The position numbers were made by a program, and so were the translations under genes. The notes beneath the pieces are model-generated. The model was not told where the DNA came from. It saw nothing but the letters and a program-made list of their open reading frames with translations, and did not search any database. This document shows, one piece after another, positions 25,159 through 33,004 of a stretch of DNA of 50,748 bases. This DNA comes from Alphaproteobacteria bacterium. Lineage in GTDB: Bacteria > Pseudomonadota > Alphaproteobacteria > Geminicoccales > Geminicoccaceae. Every line of letters starts with the position of its first letter. Positions within the stretch are counted from its first letter, which is position 1. The DNA lies in the NCBI GenBank assembly GCA_030431615.1, contig JAUIID010000008.1:1-50748 (forward strand). The letters run 5' to 3'.

Positions 25159-26175
25159 TCAGGGCCAGTGGACCGGGGTGTGCGGGCCGCCGCCGGCACC
25201 GGCCGCCAGCGGGAGCGGCTCGGTGATCAATGGGCGCGTCCGGGCCCAGAGCTGCAGCTTCGCCTGATCGAGCTGCTCGGCCTGACCCTGGAGGTTCCGC
25301 GCCTTCTTGACGACCAGCCAGGCGTGATCGAGCCAGTCCAGCAGGCGGTCCTGGGTGCTGACGGCGGCATGGCCAATGTCGAAGCCGAGCCGGCGCCCCG
25401 AGGCGCGCGCGATGCTGGCGCAGACGCGCCGCTGGTAGGCCGGCATGGACTGGCGCCACCGCTCCGTGTCCCGGCGGATCACGCGATTGTTGAGATGGCG
25501 GCGGTTGACGGCGTCCGTCATGACTCGCGAGTTGGGGCGCGGGGCCAGCATCGCTTCCTCGAGCTCGATGCCGAGGAAGCTGCACAGCCTCGTCAGTTCC
25601 GTCCGGGGCCGGCGCACGAGATCCTCGTAGCGGAGCAGATGCAGGCGCTCTGGCGCCGCCCGGCGCAGCGCGTCGATGGCGTCGCAGTGGCGCACCCAGC
25701 GGCGCGTCGCTGCGGAGATGGCGCTGGTGCCGAACCGGGCCCTGACCAGCGAGGCGGCGCTCGGCCGCGGATCGCGAATGATCGCGACGAACCTGGCATT
25801 CGGGAAGTGCTCGAGCAGATAGGGCCAGCACAAAGTGTGGCATGGCGTCTTCTCGACCCAGACCTTCTTCCCCCGCTGCGCCGTCCAGGCTTCGAGCATG
25901 GCGCGGGCGAGATCGGGATAGGTGGCGATCGGCCGGTGGTCGAGCCGGGCGGGATCGATGCCGGGCTCGATATAGGCGAGCGGCCGCGAGGCCAGCATGC
26001 GCGGCACCAGCTCCGGCCAGAACTCGGCGAAGCGGTCGCCCAGCTGCTCCGCCACCGACCGGTAGGCACCGAAGAGATGGCTCTCGACCATCACGGCGAG
26101 GTCCCGGTGGCCATCGAGCATGAAGGACAGGAGGGTGGTGCCGGAGCGTGGCGGGCCAATGATGAAGACTGCCAC
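25159..26175 (-). CDS. Sulfotransferase family protein
   Basis: A 338-residue PAPS-dependent sulfotransferase-like protein. The 5'-phosphosulfate loop is IIGPPRSGTTLLSFMLDGH at the very N-terminus and the 3'-phosphate motif is VAIIRDPRPSAASLVRARFG (about 130-150). A C-terminal helix pair ends the fold. It converges with the cytochrome gene, so it is not part of that operon. The acceptor is unknown; such enzymes usually modify surface glycans or lipids, and another sulfotransferase of a different family lies at 31895. Confidence 0.85.
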   Translation of the reverse strand: MAVFIIGPPRSGTTLLSFMLDGHRDLAVMVESHLFGAYRSVAEQLGDRFAEFWPELVPRMLASRPLAYIEPGIDPARLDHRPIATYPDLARAMLEAWTAQRGKKVWVEKTPCHTLCWPYLLEHFPNARFVAIIRDPRPSAASLVRARFGTSAISAATRRWVRHCDAIDALRRAAPERLHLLRYEDLVRRPRTELTRLCSFLGIELEEAMLAPRPNSRVMTDAVNRRHLNNRVIRRDTERWRQSMPAYQRRVCASIARASGRRLGFDIGHAAVSTQDRLLDWLDHAWLVVKKARNLQGQAEQLDQAKLQLWARTRPLITEPLPLAAGAGGGPHTPVHWP

Positions 26176-26499
26176 TGTTCGTCATCCTTTTGTCGCTGAG
26201 GTCGCTGAGGTCGGCGCGCGCGGCACTTGTGCCCGGCGCGGCTATGCGAACCCAACCACTGCAGGCTGCCAGCGTTCCATCGTGAGCCTCGCTCACGTCG
26301 GGCCGTGCGATGATGCCGTCGGAGGGTAACCTACACCTCCCGGTACAGCCGGCAAGCCGCTGGTTTCAACCTCGGCGATCCGTCATGGCGCCGCGCTTTC
26401 AGAACCGTTCGGGTTCCCTCTTACGCGGCTGCCTCGACGGCGAGGCGGCGGGCTCCAAAAATGCCTTTGGCCCGCAAGGGAAGGATGATCGACCAGAGA
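26176..26499. other. Intergenic stretch without genes
   Basis: It holds the upstream region of the sulfotransferase gene and leads into the repeat element. There is a short direct duplication GTCGCTGAG-GTCGCTGAG near 26192-26209. I see no gene here. Confidence 0.4.
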
Positions 26500-26628
26500 A
26501 GGATTTATAACCTATTTCGTATCCCCTGTCCAGATGCCCTTCGGTTCGTTCGGCAAATCAGGCTTTCCGGCCGGCGGGCGGGCCGGGAGAGGCGGCGAAA
26601 GCCGCGGCGGGGCTCGCCCCGGGCTCTC

Positions 26629-26750
26629 GGGTTCGTTGGTCGGCGCTCGGGTTCGTTCGCGATTCGGTGGGTTCGATTGCCGATTTGGCGGGTTCGTTCG
26701 CCCTTTCCCTGGGTTCGTTCGTCGGTACGGCGGGTTCGTTCGCCCGCAAC
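26629..26750. repeat. Six 20-21 bp tandem units (copy A)
   Basis: Each unit starts GGGTTCG(T/A)T and is followed by a variable 11-12 bp. The unit length is two turns of B-DNA. Confidence 0.9.
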
Positions 26751-26906
26751 TGTCGCGTTATACGCGACACTTGTCATAATACAGTCGCGGTATCCGCGAC
26801 ACGAGGGGCCTACTGTCGCGTTATATGCGACACTTGCCGTCAAACTGTCGCGTATAGCGCGACAGTCCCGGGTTTGGCGGAAGCGATTGTCGCAGAATCT
26901 GCGACA
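26751..26906. repeat. Five TGTCGC-N-GCGACA palindromes (copy A)
   Basis: Palindromes lie at 26751-26769, 26784-26800, 26814-26832, 26845-26865 and 26888-26906. The second reads GTCGCGGTATCCGCGAC where copy B has GTCGCGTTATACGCGAC. The fifth reads GTCGCAGAATCTGCGAC where copy B has GTCGCGGAATCCGCGAC. Both differences keep the dyad. Confidence 0.95.
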
Positions 26907-27124
26907 TGCCGAGAGCCGGCGAATGGAAGGGCGGAGGGCCTCGGCGGGCTTGCATCCGACGGCCAGGGTCAACCGGGATGCAACGCCGACTGCTATGTTT
27001 TCTACAACCAGCTTAATAGGGAGCAAGTCATCCGAACAGGCATCTCCGAAGAATTACGTCATGCGTCGCTCCTGTCAATGCTCGATCCCGGCGCGAGCAG
27101 GTTGTCTGGAAAAACATTCTTCAG

Positions 27125-28336
27125 TCAACTGAATCTTGTTGTAAATTCTTCTATTGCATTACACGTCTCATCGATGTCATCGAGAGAATTGTATAAATGG
27201 GCCGAAACCCTCAACAATCCACCATCAGCACCCGCCCGATGCACTAACGGATGCGCGCACATGGAACCGGATCGCACCATGATATTGTGGTTTTCGCTTA
27301 GCGAGGTCGCCACCGTATCCGATGTGATGTGAGGCGTTGAGAATGCAAAGGACACCAACGGCAATCGATCGGGCTGATCCGACATCAGAGAGCGGGCGCC
27401 GGGAATTCGAACTCCTCGCTCAGACATTTGATTGGAGAGCGTAACCAAGTGCGCTCGACGCTCTTCAATCGGCATGGCGCTCAAGAACTGCGCGGCAGCG
27501 GCGAGTCCGATCACCCCTGAAATGTTCGGTGTGCCAGCTTCAAAGCGATAGGGGACGTCTCTCAATACAAAGCCATCGCGAGTAACCGATGCGACGCTAC
27601 CACCACCAATGACGTACGGAGTCAAACGCTCCAACGCCTCGGGTCGTCCAGCCAAAACTCCAGTTCCGGGCGGCCCGAACATTTTGTGACCGCTGAAAGC
27701 AAGAAAATCACAGCCGAGCTGATCGAATTCAATCGGTTCGTGGCTAGCGGTTTGCGAGGCGTCAACACATGTGCTTATTCCATGTCGAGCGGCAATGGCG
27801 CATAAAGTTCGAATGTCGTTGACCGCACCTGTAACGTTCGATCCAGAAGAAAAGACAAACATACGTGGTCGGTTCGTCGCGATCACTTCCTCGAGGGTTC
27901 GCCCATCTACGGGCGCGCAAACCTCATGTTCGATCCATGCGAGTTCGCAAAGCCGCATCCAGGGCAATATGTTGGAGTGATGCTCCCCGATCGGAAGCGC
28001 CACTACGTCCGAGCGGGTGAATCCAAACCCATTGGCCACCATGTTGATCGACTCTGTCGCATTCTTCGTGAATATAATATTTCGTGGTGCCGTGCCGACA
28101 AATCGACCCATGACCTCACGCGCGGTCTCGTATTTCTCTGAAGCAATTTCAGAGAGCCTATGATGACCGCGATGAATATTAGCGGTATACGAAGTTGCAT
28201 ATTCGCGCTCTGCCTCAATGACGGTAGAGGGCTTCAACGTCGTCGCCGCCGAGTCCAAGTATCGCAGTGGCTTACCCGATCCGCAACTGGCCAACATCGG
28301 GAAACAATGCCGCAAGGCAGGTAGGTCAAATTTCAT
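27125..28336 (-). CDS. SufS/CsdA-like cysteine desulfurase
   Basis: A 403-residue class V aminotransferase. It has YLDSAATTLKP near the N-terminus, PLP-contacting HH at 119-120 (IGEHHSNILPW), Asp192, the Schiff-base Lys218 in SGHKMFGPPGTG and the persulfide Cys360 in SGSMCAHP. All catalytic residues are present and length is normal, so it is probably active in taking sulfur from cysteine. Base composition is clearly lower in G+C than the neighbours. No suf or isc partners are nearby. It lies 18 nt downstream of a PaaK-like adenylase gene and forms an operon with it, which suggests sulfur transfer to an activated carboxylate, not Fe-S assembly (inference). Confidence 0.88.
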   Translation of the reverse strand: MKFDLPALRHCFPMLASCGSGKPLRYLDSAATTLKPSTVIEAEREYATSYTANIHRGHHRLSEIASEKYETAREVMGRFVGTAPRNIIFTKNATESINMVANGFGFTRSDVVALPIGEHHSNILPWMRLCELAWIEHEVCAPVDGRTLEEVIATNRPRMFVFSSGSNVTGAVNDIRTLCAIAARHGISTCVDASQTASHEPIEFDQLGCDFLAFSGHKMFGPPGTGVLAGRPEALERLTPYVIGGGSVASVTRDGFVLRDVPYRFEAGTPNISGVIGLAAAAQFLSAMPIEERRAHLVTLSNQMSERGVRIPGARSLMSDQPDRLPLVSFAFSTPHITSDTVATSLSENHNIMVRSGSMCAHPLVHRAGADGGLLRVSAHLYNSLDDIDETCNAIEEFTTRFS

Positions 28337-28354
28337 AGACAGTATACCAGCATA

Positions 28355-29851
28355 TTACTCCGCATACACCATCGGTGTTTTGTATGAACGCGCAAAAGTT
28401 AACGCCTCAACCCTCCTGATACTAATGTCATGATCGAACAACAATTCTCGCAGCGCGTCGACAAGTGCCAAGGGTACAAAATTCTCTTCGCTTTCCACAA
28501 GTACGTCAAGCCGAATACTATTGTCTTTTTTGCTACAGGCAAGTTGGTATGCACCCTCGCGAATGAATGGATCAACAGCGTTATCAATAGCCCGGGGGGT
28601 GACAAAACCGGTCTCTGTCGGAATCGCCTCAATTGATCTGCCATGAAATGTGAAACACCGCCAGTTCGATGCGGCGCATCCACAGTGTATCTCACCCTCA
28701 ATGCATCCCATATCCCCGGTTTCATATCGCATGAGCGGACTCACACGATTCGCGAGGGTCGTCACAACGATCGAGCCGACATTCTTCGACACCTCGCGCG
28801 TTCGCGGATCGACGAATTCCACATAGCACTGGCTCTCATTCAGATGCCAGTTGCCCTCGGAGCATTCAAACCCGACGTTGCAACCGCCAAGCTCGGTCGC
28901 AGAATAAATATTGCGCACGGGGCATCTATATCTTTTCTCAAGAAGTCGTCGCTGGCACTCCGGCATAAATTGGAAAGACGTCAGTATTATATCAACGCTG
29001 GGAACCGCCAACCCTAATTCTTGCGCCTTGTCGGCCAAAATGTGCAAATAATATGGATTGCCAAATATTATCGACGATCGAAATTCAGAAATTTCCGAGA
29101 AAGTATAATCAATAAAGTCCCTATCGATCCTTGAAATGTCGAATGTCGATTCGAGATACAAAGTGTGATCGCCAATCATCCGGTCTGAGCGCTTTTTCCG
29201 TCCAATATTGCAGTCATTTGAACCGCATAGCGGTGATGTCAAAACTGATGTTCGAGGATGGCCGTCAACGAATGCAACGTCCCAAACAGACTCGTAGTCG
29301 GGCGGCATTCGGTCAATCCGCAAATCAGTCAGCACCTGAACCCGATCGGACGTTGAACCGCTTGTGCGCGCGAAACGCAGCGCTCCATCTGACAAAAGCG
29401 TCGAAGTATCAATGTTACTACTGATTAAATTCAGAAACTCTCTTTTCAAGATGTCCTTATTAATTATTGGCAGCTCGACGATTTCATCTAATGATGTAAT
29501 TTCGTTGCGCCAGTAGGCATCGCCAATGCTGTAGAATGGGACGAATGCTTTCGCATGCTCATAAACTTCAGAGATACGCTCAAGCGTTTGAGAATCCCGA
29601 AGGTTGGTAACTATCGGTCGTTGCCGATCCTGCACCTGTTCGATCGGAAGATCGCCGACGCACCCCACTTTTTTTAAGAACGATAGTATTTCGTCCGGTA
29701 TTTCAGTTTCCGAGGTAACGTCCACTGCCCCGAATTCGATATCAAATATAAAGCCAGTACGACCGTCCCGAACTTGCAAGAGATCGGGTGCCAATAGCGA
29801 TACAGAAACGCTATGATGGCAGATCGATTTCAGTTTCTGCTCGATACTCAT
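28355..29851 (-). CDS. PaaK-like adenylate-forming enzyme
   Basis: A 498-residue protein. ANL-fold motifs are present: TSGSTS (163-168), IYSATELGGCNVGFECSEG (about 355-373) and SPLMRYETGDMG (about 415-426). This resembles phenylacetate-CoA ligase and CapK. The first 65 residues (SLLAPDLLQVRDGRTGFIFD, then EIPDEILSFLKKVGCV) are extra to the fold and have a small-domain look, possibly like a PqqD/RRE domain; this is a guess. ATG 29851 (MSIEQKLKS) is used because upstream codons belong to an IS630 remnant. Low G+C marks it as acquired. The substrate is unknown. Confidence 0.8.
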   Translation of the reverse strand: MSIEQKLKSICHHSVSVSLLAPDLLQVRDGRTGFIFDIEFGAVDVTSETEIPDEILSFLKKVGCVGDLPIEQVQDRQRPIVTNLRDSQTLERISEVYEHAKAFVPFYSIGDAYWRNEITSLDEIVELPIINKDILKREFLNLISSNIDTSTLLSDGALRFARTSGSTSDRVQVLTDLRIDRMPPDYESVWDVAFVDGHPRTSVLTSPLCGSNDCNIGRKKRSDRMIGDHTLYLESTFDISRIDRDFIDYTFSEISEFRSSIIFGNPYYLHILADKAQELGLAVPSVDIILTSFQFMPECQRRLLEKRYRCPVRNIYSATELGGCNVGFECSEGNWHLNESQCYVEFVDPRTREVSKNVGSIVVTTLANRVSPLMRYETGDMGCIEGEIHCGCAASNWRCFTFHGRSIEAIPTETGFVTPRAIDNAVDPFIREGAYQLACSKKDNSIRLDVLVESEENFVPLALVDALRELLFDHDISIRRVEALTFARSYKTPMVYAE

Positions 29852-29871
29852 AACGGCCAGGAAAAACTCCG

Positions 29872-30488
29872 TGGTGGATTGCTTCCAACACCTGATTCCC
29901 ACATTTGTCGGCGGCGATGATGGCCTTCGGGTCCGCCCACGAGGCGGACGTGAAGTGGTAGGTCCAGAAGAATGGCGTGACGATTCAGCCAAGCTTGCGC
30001 CTTGGCGTGCTTGTGAGCGGTGCAGGTGTCGAACATGACGTGGAGCGAATTGCCGACCGGTATCTGCCGTTCGGCGGCATTCAGCAACTTATGTCGATGG
30101 CGCTGCGGACTTCGGCCGATGACGGTGCCATCGAGCATGTAGAGCGCGGCAGAGAGGATGATGGTGCCATCGCGCTTGTGGTTGGGGGCGCTCGGCGGCC
30201 TCACTTCATCGGCAGGCCCAACTGGGTCGGTCTCAGCGTCTGAGACTGCGCCTTCTCGTCGATCGACAACATTACCGCACGTTCCGCCGGGTCGAAACAG
30301 AGCCCGATCACTTCTTCGCCCTTGGCGGCGGAGACTTGATCGTTGAACAGCCTGGACTTCAGGAAGCGATCTGCCGCCAGCCCATTCTCTTGCCAGATTC
30401 GGTCCACCATTTCGGTCGAGACGCGATTCCCCTCGGTCATAACCCGCACGGTCCAATATGTGGCACTGGCCGTCCGTTCTACCTCCAA
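29872..30488 (-). pseudogene. IS630-family transposase remnant
   Basis: Frames must be switched at least twice to follow the protein. One part reads RVSTEMVDRIWQENGL and AVMLSIDEKAQSQTL...TQLGLP (DDE region start). Another reads HKRDGTIILSAALYMLDGTV and HVMFDTCTAHKHAKAQAWL. A third reads HFTSASW then IAADKCGNQVLEAIH. The N-terminal DNA-binding third is missing. It is therefore dead and truncated. It ends about 20 nt upstream of the adenylase start and may have brought or disrupted that operon's promoter. Confidence 0.85.
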
Positions 30489-30574
30489 TGCAAGCCGCAG
30501 CCCCCCGCCGCCCTCGTCACCGCAAGCTTCAGCCGGACCCTACCGCGCATCAGACCATCCACGTGCTCCTCGCA

Positions 30575-30613
30575 GGAAAAAGGCGCACCTCTTTGTCGAG
30601 ATGCGCCTTTTCC
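30575..30613 (-). terminator. Intrinsic terminator after tiny peptide gene
   Basis: On the minus strand a stem GGCGCA(T)CTC, loop GACAAA, GAG(G)TGCGCC is followed directly by TTTTT. The stem extends with GGAAAA/TTTTCC on the outside. It starts three bases after the stop codon of the 21-residue ORF. Confidence 0.8.
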
Positions 30614-30616
30614 GCG

Positions 30617-30682
30617 CTACACTGCGGTGACAGTGGCCACCGGCTTCGCGTTCGGCTTCGGGTTGGCGAGCTTGATCTTCAT
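30617..30682 (-). CDS. Putative 21-residue peptide gene
   Basis: A tiny ORF with ATG at 30682, preceded 7 nt upstream by a strong Shine-Dalgarno (AAAGGGGA) and followed at once by an intrinsic terminator. The product begins MKIKLANPKPNAKP and ends VATVTAV; it has four Lys, three Pro and no Cys. I know no family for it. Options are a bioactive or RiPP-type precursor, an antitoxin-like or leader peptide, or an mRNA-level element. It lies upstream, on the same strand, of the IS630 remnant and the adenylase/desulfurase pair, but the terminator separates it from them transcriptionally. Confidence 0.5.
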   Translation of the reverse strand: MKIKLANPKPNAKPVATVTAV

Positions 30683-30781
30683 GTTCCAGTCCCCTTTGGG
30701 TTACTGTTTCAGAAGCGTTGAAGCCACGAGCGCCCGGATCACTTCAGGAATGCACGGCGTTCGGCACTCCAACAAGGTGCG

Positions 30782-30810
30782 AGATCACAACAGACCAGCG
30801 AGAATGTCAA
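30782..30810 (-). promoter_or_regulatory. Putative promoter of tiny peptide gene
   Basis: A perfect TTGACA (minus strand, 30810-30805). Weak -10 candidates are TGATCT (17-bp spacer, 30787-30782) or TGTGAT (15-bp spacer). It lies about 100 nt upstream of the peptide ATG. Confidence 0.35.
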
Positions 30811-31441
30811 CTAAGGTTATTCGATTTTGTGCGTGGCAGCCTGATTGTGCGGGGTTAGGCAATGTTTTGCTCTTCGACGTTTAAAGCAGCCGCGAAATCG
30901 CTGACTTTCATGATTTTGATGAGCCGGCCGATCCGGTCGGCACCATCGAGCAGACACCCACTGCGCATTCGGCGGTGTCGGCGGGCCCGATGCGGCTGCC
31001 TCCCCACGGGTGTTCAAGGTTCAACGCTGGTGCAAGGCATACGCTGATGCAACTGCCCATCCATCGCGCACCAGGAGACGACAACGGCTGAGGAATTGCC
31101 TTTCAGCGCGGAATGCGTTCTGCATTATGCGATTTTAAATAAAATAAACGCATCAATGAAATATGGACGAGTTATAGATCTAGCACCAGTTCATTCGTTC
31201 TCAGATATGCCCGTCATTATAACTATAATATGCCTTACTATTTATCAAATCAGCCCTGTTTTTGGTATTCCGATAGCGAATTACTATCGGAAACATAGGA
31301 ATAATGATAATAAATTCACAGGATTGGCGCTGATTGCACAAATCGTTCATCCGCCAAACAGCGCTTCCTTGAACAGATGTTCAGAATGTCGACTTGGTGT
31401 CGTCAGCTGGAGCCGGCCAAAAAAAAAGGTTGCGGATGGGC
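30811..31441. other. Non-coding stretch with A+T-rich patch
   Basis: No gene is supported here. About 31100-31400 is strongly A+T-rich compared with its surroundings. An open frame from 31096 runs through it into the mtlK remnant, but it has no domain, no ribosome-binding site and changes composition halfway. Confidence 0.5.
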
Positions 31442-31463
31442 CCGGGAAGGCCTGCCTTCCCGG
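31442..31463. repeat. Dispersed hairpin repeat, copy 1
   Basis: CCGGGAAGGC-CT-GCCTTCCCGG, a 10-bp perfect stem inside GGATGGGC...GGAAT, 15 nt beyond the 3' end of the mtlK fragment. The same motif is at 40356 and 47430. Confidence 0.9.
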
Positions 31464-31477
31464 AATCCTCTTCCCCC

Positions 31478-31891
31478 TCACCGCCCCAGATACGCCTTGA
31501 GCGTCGCCTCGCAGCCCTCCGCCCAGAGCTGGGTGAGCCAGCGTTCGAAGGGGGTGGTGAAGGCTTTGTTTGTGGCGAGGTCGCCGTAGAGGTTGGGTTG
31601 GTCGAGCCAGGTGCGGGGGTTGGTGCGGGCGGCCCTGGCGGCCTTGGTGAGCTCGGGCCAGAGGGGGTCGTTGGGTTCGATGGTGGTGCCGTCTTCGCGC
31701 GTACCTTCGCACATGCGGGCCCAGAGGGCTTCGACGAGGGCGAGGCCGTCCGTCGGGGTGCCGGAGGCCAGGCCGTCCCTGGGGATGGGGAGGACGAAGC
31801 CGGTGTGGCGGGCGGAGAGGTCGAAGGCGACGCGGCGGGTGGTGTCCTCGATGGCGGGGTTGGCGAAGCGCCGGTCGATGGGCTCGACAGG
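31478..31891 (-). pseudogene. Truncated duplicate of mannitol dehydrogenase 3' end
   Basis: This piece aligns along its whole length with the last 417 nt of the mtlK gene (47477-47893) and keeps its stop codon and its downstream hairpin repeat. The protein reads ALWARMCEGTREDGTTIEPN...GDLATNKAFTTPFERWL. Homology breaks sharply after GCTCGACA at 31891, four bases before the Stf0 sulfotransferase stop. By eye the two copies differ at many positions, so the duplication is not recent or came from a related allele. Confidence 0.92.
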
Positions 31892-31894
31892 CGG

Positions 31895-33004
31895 TCAGGC
31901 GACGAGCGGCAGGCGCTTGAAGTGCCGCTCGAAGTCTTCGAGGAACTGCTGCTTGAAGCTCTCGTTGACCTCGTTGGCGATGCGCTCCCGGTTCTCGGCC
32001 TTGCTCAGGTCGCGGTTCCGGGCGCTGACGGCGAGGAAGTCGCAGATCTTCGTTCGCAGCCGGTCGGTGTCGAGGACGTCGGTCTCGTAGACGAGATCGA
32101 GCCGGCGATCGAAAAGTGAGCGCAGCGACTCCAGAAAGGCGCTCTGGCTGCCATAGCCGATATAGCGCTTGAGGAGGCTGTGGAAGTTGTAGCGAATCTC
32201 CGGCAGGCTGCCGATCTTCTCGCGGCTGGCTGCGTCGGTCACATGCCAGACGCCGCGCCGGGCCGCGAGCTCGCCGGAGATGGCCTGGAGCGAGCGATCC
32301 GACCGGTCGAGGAAGATCGGGAAGACCTCCATCCCGTCGCCGAGCGCCTGGTCGAGCTCGGCAAGGCCGCAGCTGTCCATGAAGTCGCTGACGAAGTGCG
32401 TGATCAGCTTGGTGCCGACCCAGCCGTCCTTCGCGGAGAACTGCAGGAAGTTGCGGATCGCCGCCGGCCTGTCGAAGCGGTAGCGCGAGGCAAAGAGCTC
32501 GATCAGGGTGTCGCGCAGGTGCTCCTTGGGCCGGCCGATGCCGAGGGCCTCGAGCAGGTCGCAGACATAGCTCGAGCCGGAGCGCGGCGTGGCGAAGAGA
32601 ACGGCGAGCCTGACCGGCGCCGGCCTGGCCGCCGGCGGCTCGAAGACCTTGTGCTGCGCCTGGGCGACCAGTGCAGCCACCACGTCCTGGGCGAGGCCGG
32701 CGAAGCGCAGCTCCGGATAGTCCTCGCGCAGCTGCGCCAGGCGTTCGGCCTCGCCGGCGGGCGAGGCCACCACGTAGAGGGGTGCTCCGTCCGGCTGCAT
32801 CGCCTGCCGGTGCAGCATCTCCATGGTCTCGATCGAGTAGGTGTCGACCGGCACCTCGAGCTCCACCGCGTGCCTGTCGTCGCGCCGCGCGTAATAGAGG
32901 TCGGCCACGAAGTCCGGGTCGCAGAGCAGCCGGACCTTCGCCGCACTGGCGTTCAGGAACTTCACGACGTTGATGTCGCTCGTCGAGGCGAAGAGGGTCT
33001 TCAT
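31895..33004 (-). CDS. Stf0-type sulfotransferase
   Basis: A 369-residue protein. The first 130 residues form an unassigned N-terminal domain (MKTLFASTSDINVVKFLNAS..., with DPDFVADLYYARR). Then follows the Stf0 sulfotransferase core: LFATPRSGSSYVCDLLEALG (PAPS loop) and GRPKEHLRDTL, with WVGTKLITHFV and IFLDRSDRSLQAISG. Stf0 of mycobacteria sulfates trehalose; here the acceptor is unknown. Its ATG overlaps the stop of the DUF6473-like gene (ATGA), so both are made together. Its 3' end abuts the mtlK fragment, meaning a rearrangement has removed whatever lay beyond. Confidence 0.88.
   Translation of the reverse strand: MKTLFASTSDINVVKFLNASAAKVRLLCDPDFVADLYYARRDDRHAVELEVPVDTYSIETMEMLHRQAMQPDGAPLYVVASPAGEAERLAQLREDYPELRFAGLAQDVVAALVAQAQHKVFEPPAARPAPVRLAVLFATPRSGSSYVCDLLEALGIGRPKEHLRDTLIELFASRYRFDRPAAIRNFLQFSAKDGWVGTKLITHFVSDFMDSCGLAELDQALGDGMEVFPIFLDRSDRSLQAISGELAARRGVWHVTDAASREKIGSLPEIRYNFHSLLKRYIGYGSQSAFLESLRSLFDRRLDLVYETDVLDTDRLRTKICDFLAVSARNRDLSKAENRERIANEVNESFKQQFLEDFERHFKRLPLVA

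Larger units (their letters stand above)
26500..26950. repeat. Phased tandem-repeat/palindrome element, copy A
   Basis: A non-coding element of about 450 bp. It begins with AGGATTTATA, shared in position with copy B at 40496. It contains six units starting GGGTTCG at 26629, 26649, 26669, 26690, 26711 and 26732 (20-21 bp period). It then has five palindromes of the form TGTCGC...GCGACA at 26751, 26784, 26814, 26845 and 26888. Palindrome centres are 32, 31, 32 and 42 bp apart. Homology with copy B fades near 26950. One unit is 20 bp, which breaks any reading frame. Confidence 0.9.

Noticed and set aside
26629-26906. CRISPR array
   Set aside because: Units are 21 bp with no unique spacers of normal length, palindromes vary in length, and no cas genes are nearby.
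26461-27132. Long open frames through the tandem repeat (GSF- or ERT-type 7-residue repeats on either strand)
   Set aside because: The periodic peptide is a result of the 21-bp DNA unit. Copy A has two 20-bp units where copy B has one, so the frames differ, while the DNA spacing and palindromes are kept.
31096-31500. 134-codon open frame in the A+T-rich patch
   Set aside because: No ribosome-binding site, no recognisable domain, and it runs into the hairpin repeat and the antisense of the mtlK fragment.
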